The notes under the pieces: generated by a model | Databases searched by the model: none | Seen by the model: only the letters and a program-made list of their open reading frames with translations | Told to the model about the DNA's origin: nothing | Source of the DNA: CAZKUN01 sp964555935 | Lineage (GTDB): Bacteria > Armatimonadota > Zipacnadia > Zipacnadales > VGFC01 | Length of the DNA stretch: 7,052 nucleotides | Direction of reading: 5' to 3' | NCBI GenBank assembly: GCA_964555935.1 | Contig: CAZKUN010000367.1 | Span: 1-7,052 of the forward strand | Shown: positions 5,934-7,052 of the stretch, in pieces | Numbering within the stretch: position 1 is the stretch's first letter | Layout of the letters: every line of letters begins with the position of its first letter | Program-made: the position numbers and the translations under genes

Positions 5934-6683
5934 CTACGCGGACGGCCGATTGACGTACAGATCGCCGAAGGGACGGTGCGATTTCGGTTGGAGCACGGTG
6001 AATGGTTCGGCGAGGATCTCGTCCATCGATACATCGAACGCCTCGGCGTAAGTCTCCAGGTACTTCTGAATCGACTTCATCTGCTCCTCGTCAGCGATGC
6101 CGGTCGCGATGTGCTCGGAGGAAACGTGGTATGGGTCGAACTCGCCACGCAAGAAGATCTGCCCGCCGTGGATTCCCGTTCCGCAGTAATCCCCCACGAG
6201 CGGCATGCCTTCGCGCTCGAGCCCGAGCAGGATGAGCGTTCCTCCGGCGAGATACTCCCCGAAGAAGTCGCCCGCGACCCCACCCGCCGCGATCACTGGG
6301 GACTGCTTCTTGTAGGCCTTCATGTGAATGCCCACGCGGTAGCCGACATGGCGCTTGATGTAGACCTCGCCCCCGCGCATGCCGTAGCCAACCACATCGC
6401 CCGCGTCGCCATGGATGAAGACCTGGCCCGCGTTCATCGTGTTGGCGCAACCATCCTGGGCGTTGTTGTGCACGGTCACCGTCGGACCGTTCATGAACGA
6501 TGCCAGGTCGTTGCCCGGCACGCCGCTGATCTCGATGGTGACGTCCTTGCCACGCAAGCCCCCGCCGATGTATCGCTGACCGTTGACGTTCGTAAGGACG
6601 AACTCGGTCTCGCCGCCGTCCAGCAGCTCGCGGATTTGCGTGTTCAACTGTCGGTAGTAAATGCCGTTGGCATCGATATCCAT
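5934..6683 (-). CDS. Glutamate synthase GXGXG (GltB C-terminal) domain protein
   Basis: This 249-residue cytoplasmic protein corresponds to the C-terminal right-handed beta-helix of the glutamate synthase large subunit, here encoded as a separate gene as in archaea and some bacteria. Repeated glycine motifs appear: 'YIGGGLRG' (38-45), 'GDAGDVVGYGMRGGEVYI' (92-109), 'GGVAGDFFGEYLAGGTLILLG' starting at 134 and 'GDYCGTGIHGGQIFLRG' (164-180). In the intact enzyme this domain is structural and organises the amidotransferase and FMN domains around the ammonia tunnel. The upstream gene encodes the FMN/Fe-S domain, 30 nt away, supporting this over the related beta-helix of formylmethanofuran dehydrogenase subunit C. 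AGG lies 5 nt before the ATG, a modest ribosome binding site. The C-terminal ~60 residues form a helical tail (EEQMKSIQKYLETYAEAF) followed by a proline-rich end. It ends 22 nt from the shared terminator. Confidence 0.88.
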   Translation of the reverse strand: MDIDANGIYYRQLNTQIRELLDGGETEFVLTNVNGQRYIGGGLRGKDVTIEISGVPGNDLASFMNGPTVTVHNNAQDGCANTMNAGQVFIHGDAGDVVGYGMRGGEVYIKRHVGYRVGIHMKAYKKQSPVIAAGGVAGDFFGEYLAGGTLILLGLEREGMPLVGDYCGTGIHGGQIFLRGEFDPYHVSSEHIATGIADEEQMKSIQKYLETYAEAFDVSMDEILAEPFTVLQPKSHRPFGDLYVNRPSA

Positions 6684-6713
6684 GAAAACCTACGCTCCCG
6701 AATGCGCTTGTGC

Positions 6714-7052
6714 TTACTCCCCGGCGTGTTTGATGCCGAGGATGTCTAGGGTCTCTCTAGGCAGGTTCAGGCCGCGCAACCGCTCGCGCGAGCCGCGCAA
6801 CGATTCAACCGAGTTGACGCCGAGCGCGCCAAGGATTTCTTTGAGTTCTTCCGTCCACCCCTCGATGAGATTCACGGTCATCTCAGCACGAACCGTCGGA
6901 TCGAGGCGACGGGTGAGTTCCGGACGCTGGCTGGTGATTCCCCACGAGCAGTTGCCGGTGTGGCACTGCTGGCAAACATGACATCCCAAGGTGATGAGCG
7001 CGGCCGTGCCGATCGCAACCGCATCCGCGCCAAGGGCGATGGCCTTAGCGAT
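6714..7052 (-). CDS. Glutamate synthase FMN-binding domain protein, C-terminal part (5' end off window)
   Basis: Only the last 112 residues are present; the frame is open to the right edge, so the gene begins outside. The visible part starts in the final strand and helix of the FMN-binding TIM barrel: 'IAKAIALGADAVAIGTAALI' (1-20), where the GADAVAIGT motif contacts the flavin phosphate. Next is the iron-sulfur segment GC-HVC-QQC-HTGNC with cysteines at 24, 27, 30 and 35. Residues 24, 30 and 35 (C-x5-C-x4-C) match the [3Fe-4S] ligands of GltB; Cys27 is extra relative to proteobacterial GltB. 'WGITSQRPELTRRLDP' (37-52) is also conserved in the family. The tail is a helical domain. The protein should transfer electrons to 2-iminoglutarate to form glutamate. 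It is a separate subunit, since it stops 30 nt before the gene for the GXGXG domain. Confidence 0.92.
   Translation of the reverse strand: MAKAIALGADAVAIGTAALITLGCHVCQQCHTGNCSWGITSQRPELTRRLDPTVRAEMTVNLIEGWTEELKEILGALGVNSVESLRGSRERLRGLNLPRETLDILGIKHAGE

Noticed and set aside
5934..6683. Formylmethanofuran dehydrogenase subunit C as an alternative to the glutamate synthase domain
   Set aside because: The beta-helix repeats are related, but the adjacent upstream gene is clearly the glutamate synthase FMN domain.
5850..6749. Plus-strand frame of 299 codons starting at the end of the prs-like gene
   Set aside because: It is antisense to the GXGXG-domain gene, runs through the strong terminator, and its protein shows no family pattern. 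The minus-strand product is clearly a glutamate synthase domain.
1..7052. tRNA, rRNA, CRISPR arrays, insertion sequences and attachment sites
   Set aside because: No tRNA-like cloverleaf, spaced direct repeats, transposase motifs or terminal inverted repeats were seen; nearly all of the window is accounted for by coding sequence.

Overview
This is a gene-dense, GC-rich bacterial window with seven protein genes and very little non-coding DNA. An exported class C penicillin-binding protein, LolA-like exported protein and ABC-2 exporter suggest a bacterium with a periplasm. Split, archaeal-type glutamate synthase genes and a promoter that predicts a nearly leaderless mRNA point away from enterobacteria, towards a less-studied phylum. 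Armatimonadota- or Deinococcus-like lineages come to mind, but only as a guess; nothing here fixes the taxon.

Left block (1-4600, all on the minus strand, read right to left). A D-alanyl-D-alanine carboxypeptidase (PBP4/DacB type) is followed after 12 nt by an ABC ATPase. The ATPase overlaps an ABC-2 permease by 23 nt. The permease overlaps a LolA/RseB-fold exported protein by 7 nt. Thirty-two nt further on, with a good ribosome binding site, starts an unusual protein that runs off the left edge. It has a sigma-70 region 2-like N-terminus, no visible region 4, and one transmembrane helix. The spacing implies one operon devoted to the cell envelope.

Divergent intergenic region (4601-4881). 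It holds an extended -10 promoter for dacB placed so close to the ATG that the mRNA should be leaderless or nearly so. It also holds a consensus-like promoter for the rightward gene with a leader of about 130 nt, and a near-perfect inverted repeat between the two promoters.

Right block. A PRPP synthetase-like gene (4882-5853, plus strand) has the family fold and substrate signature motifs, but several active-site positions are changed. It converges on two minus-strand genes for split glutamate synthase: the C-terminus of the FMN/Fe-S domain protein (entering from the right edge) and the GXGXG beta-helix protein. A 14-bp perfect stem between the convergent genes can act as a terminator in both directions.

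The most interesting items are the membrane-anchored sigma-region-2-like protein with its LolA/RseB-like and exporter neighbours, and the altered active site of the PRPP synthetase homologue.
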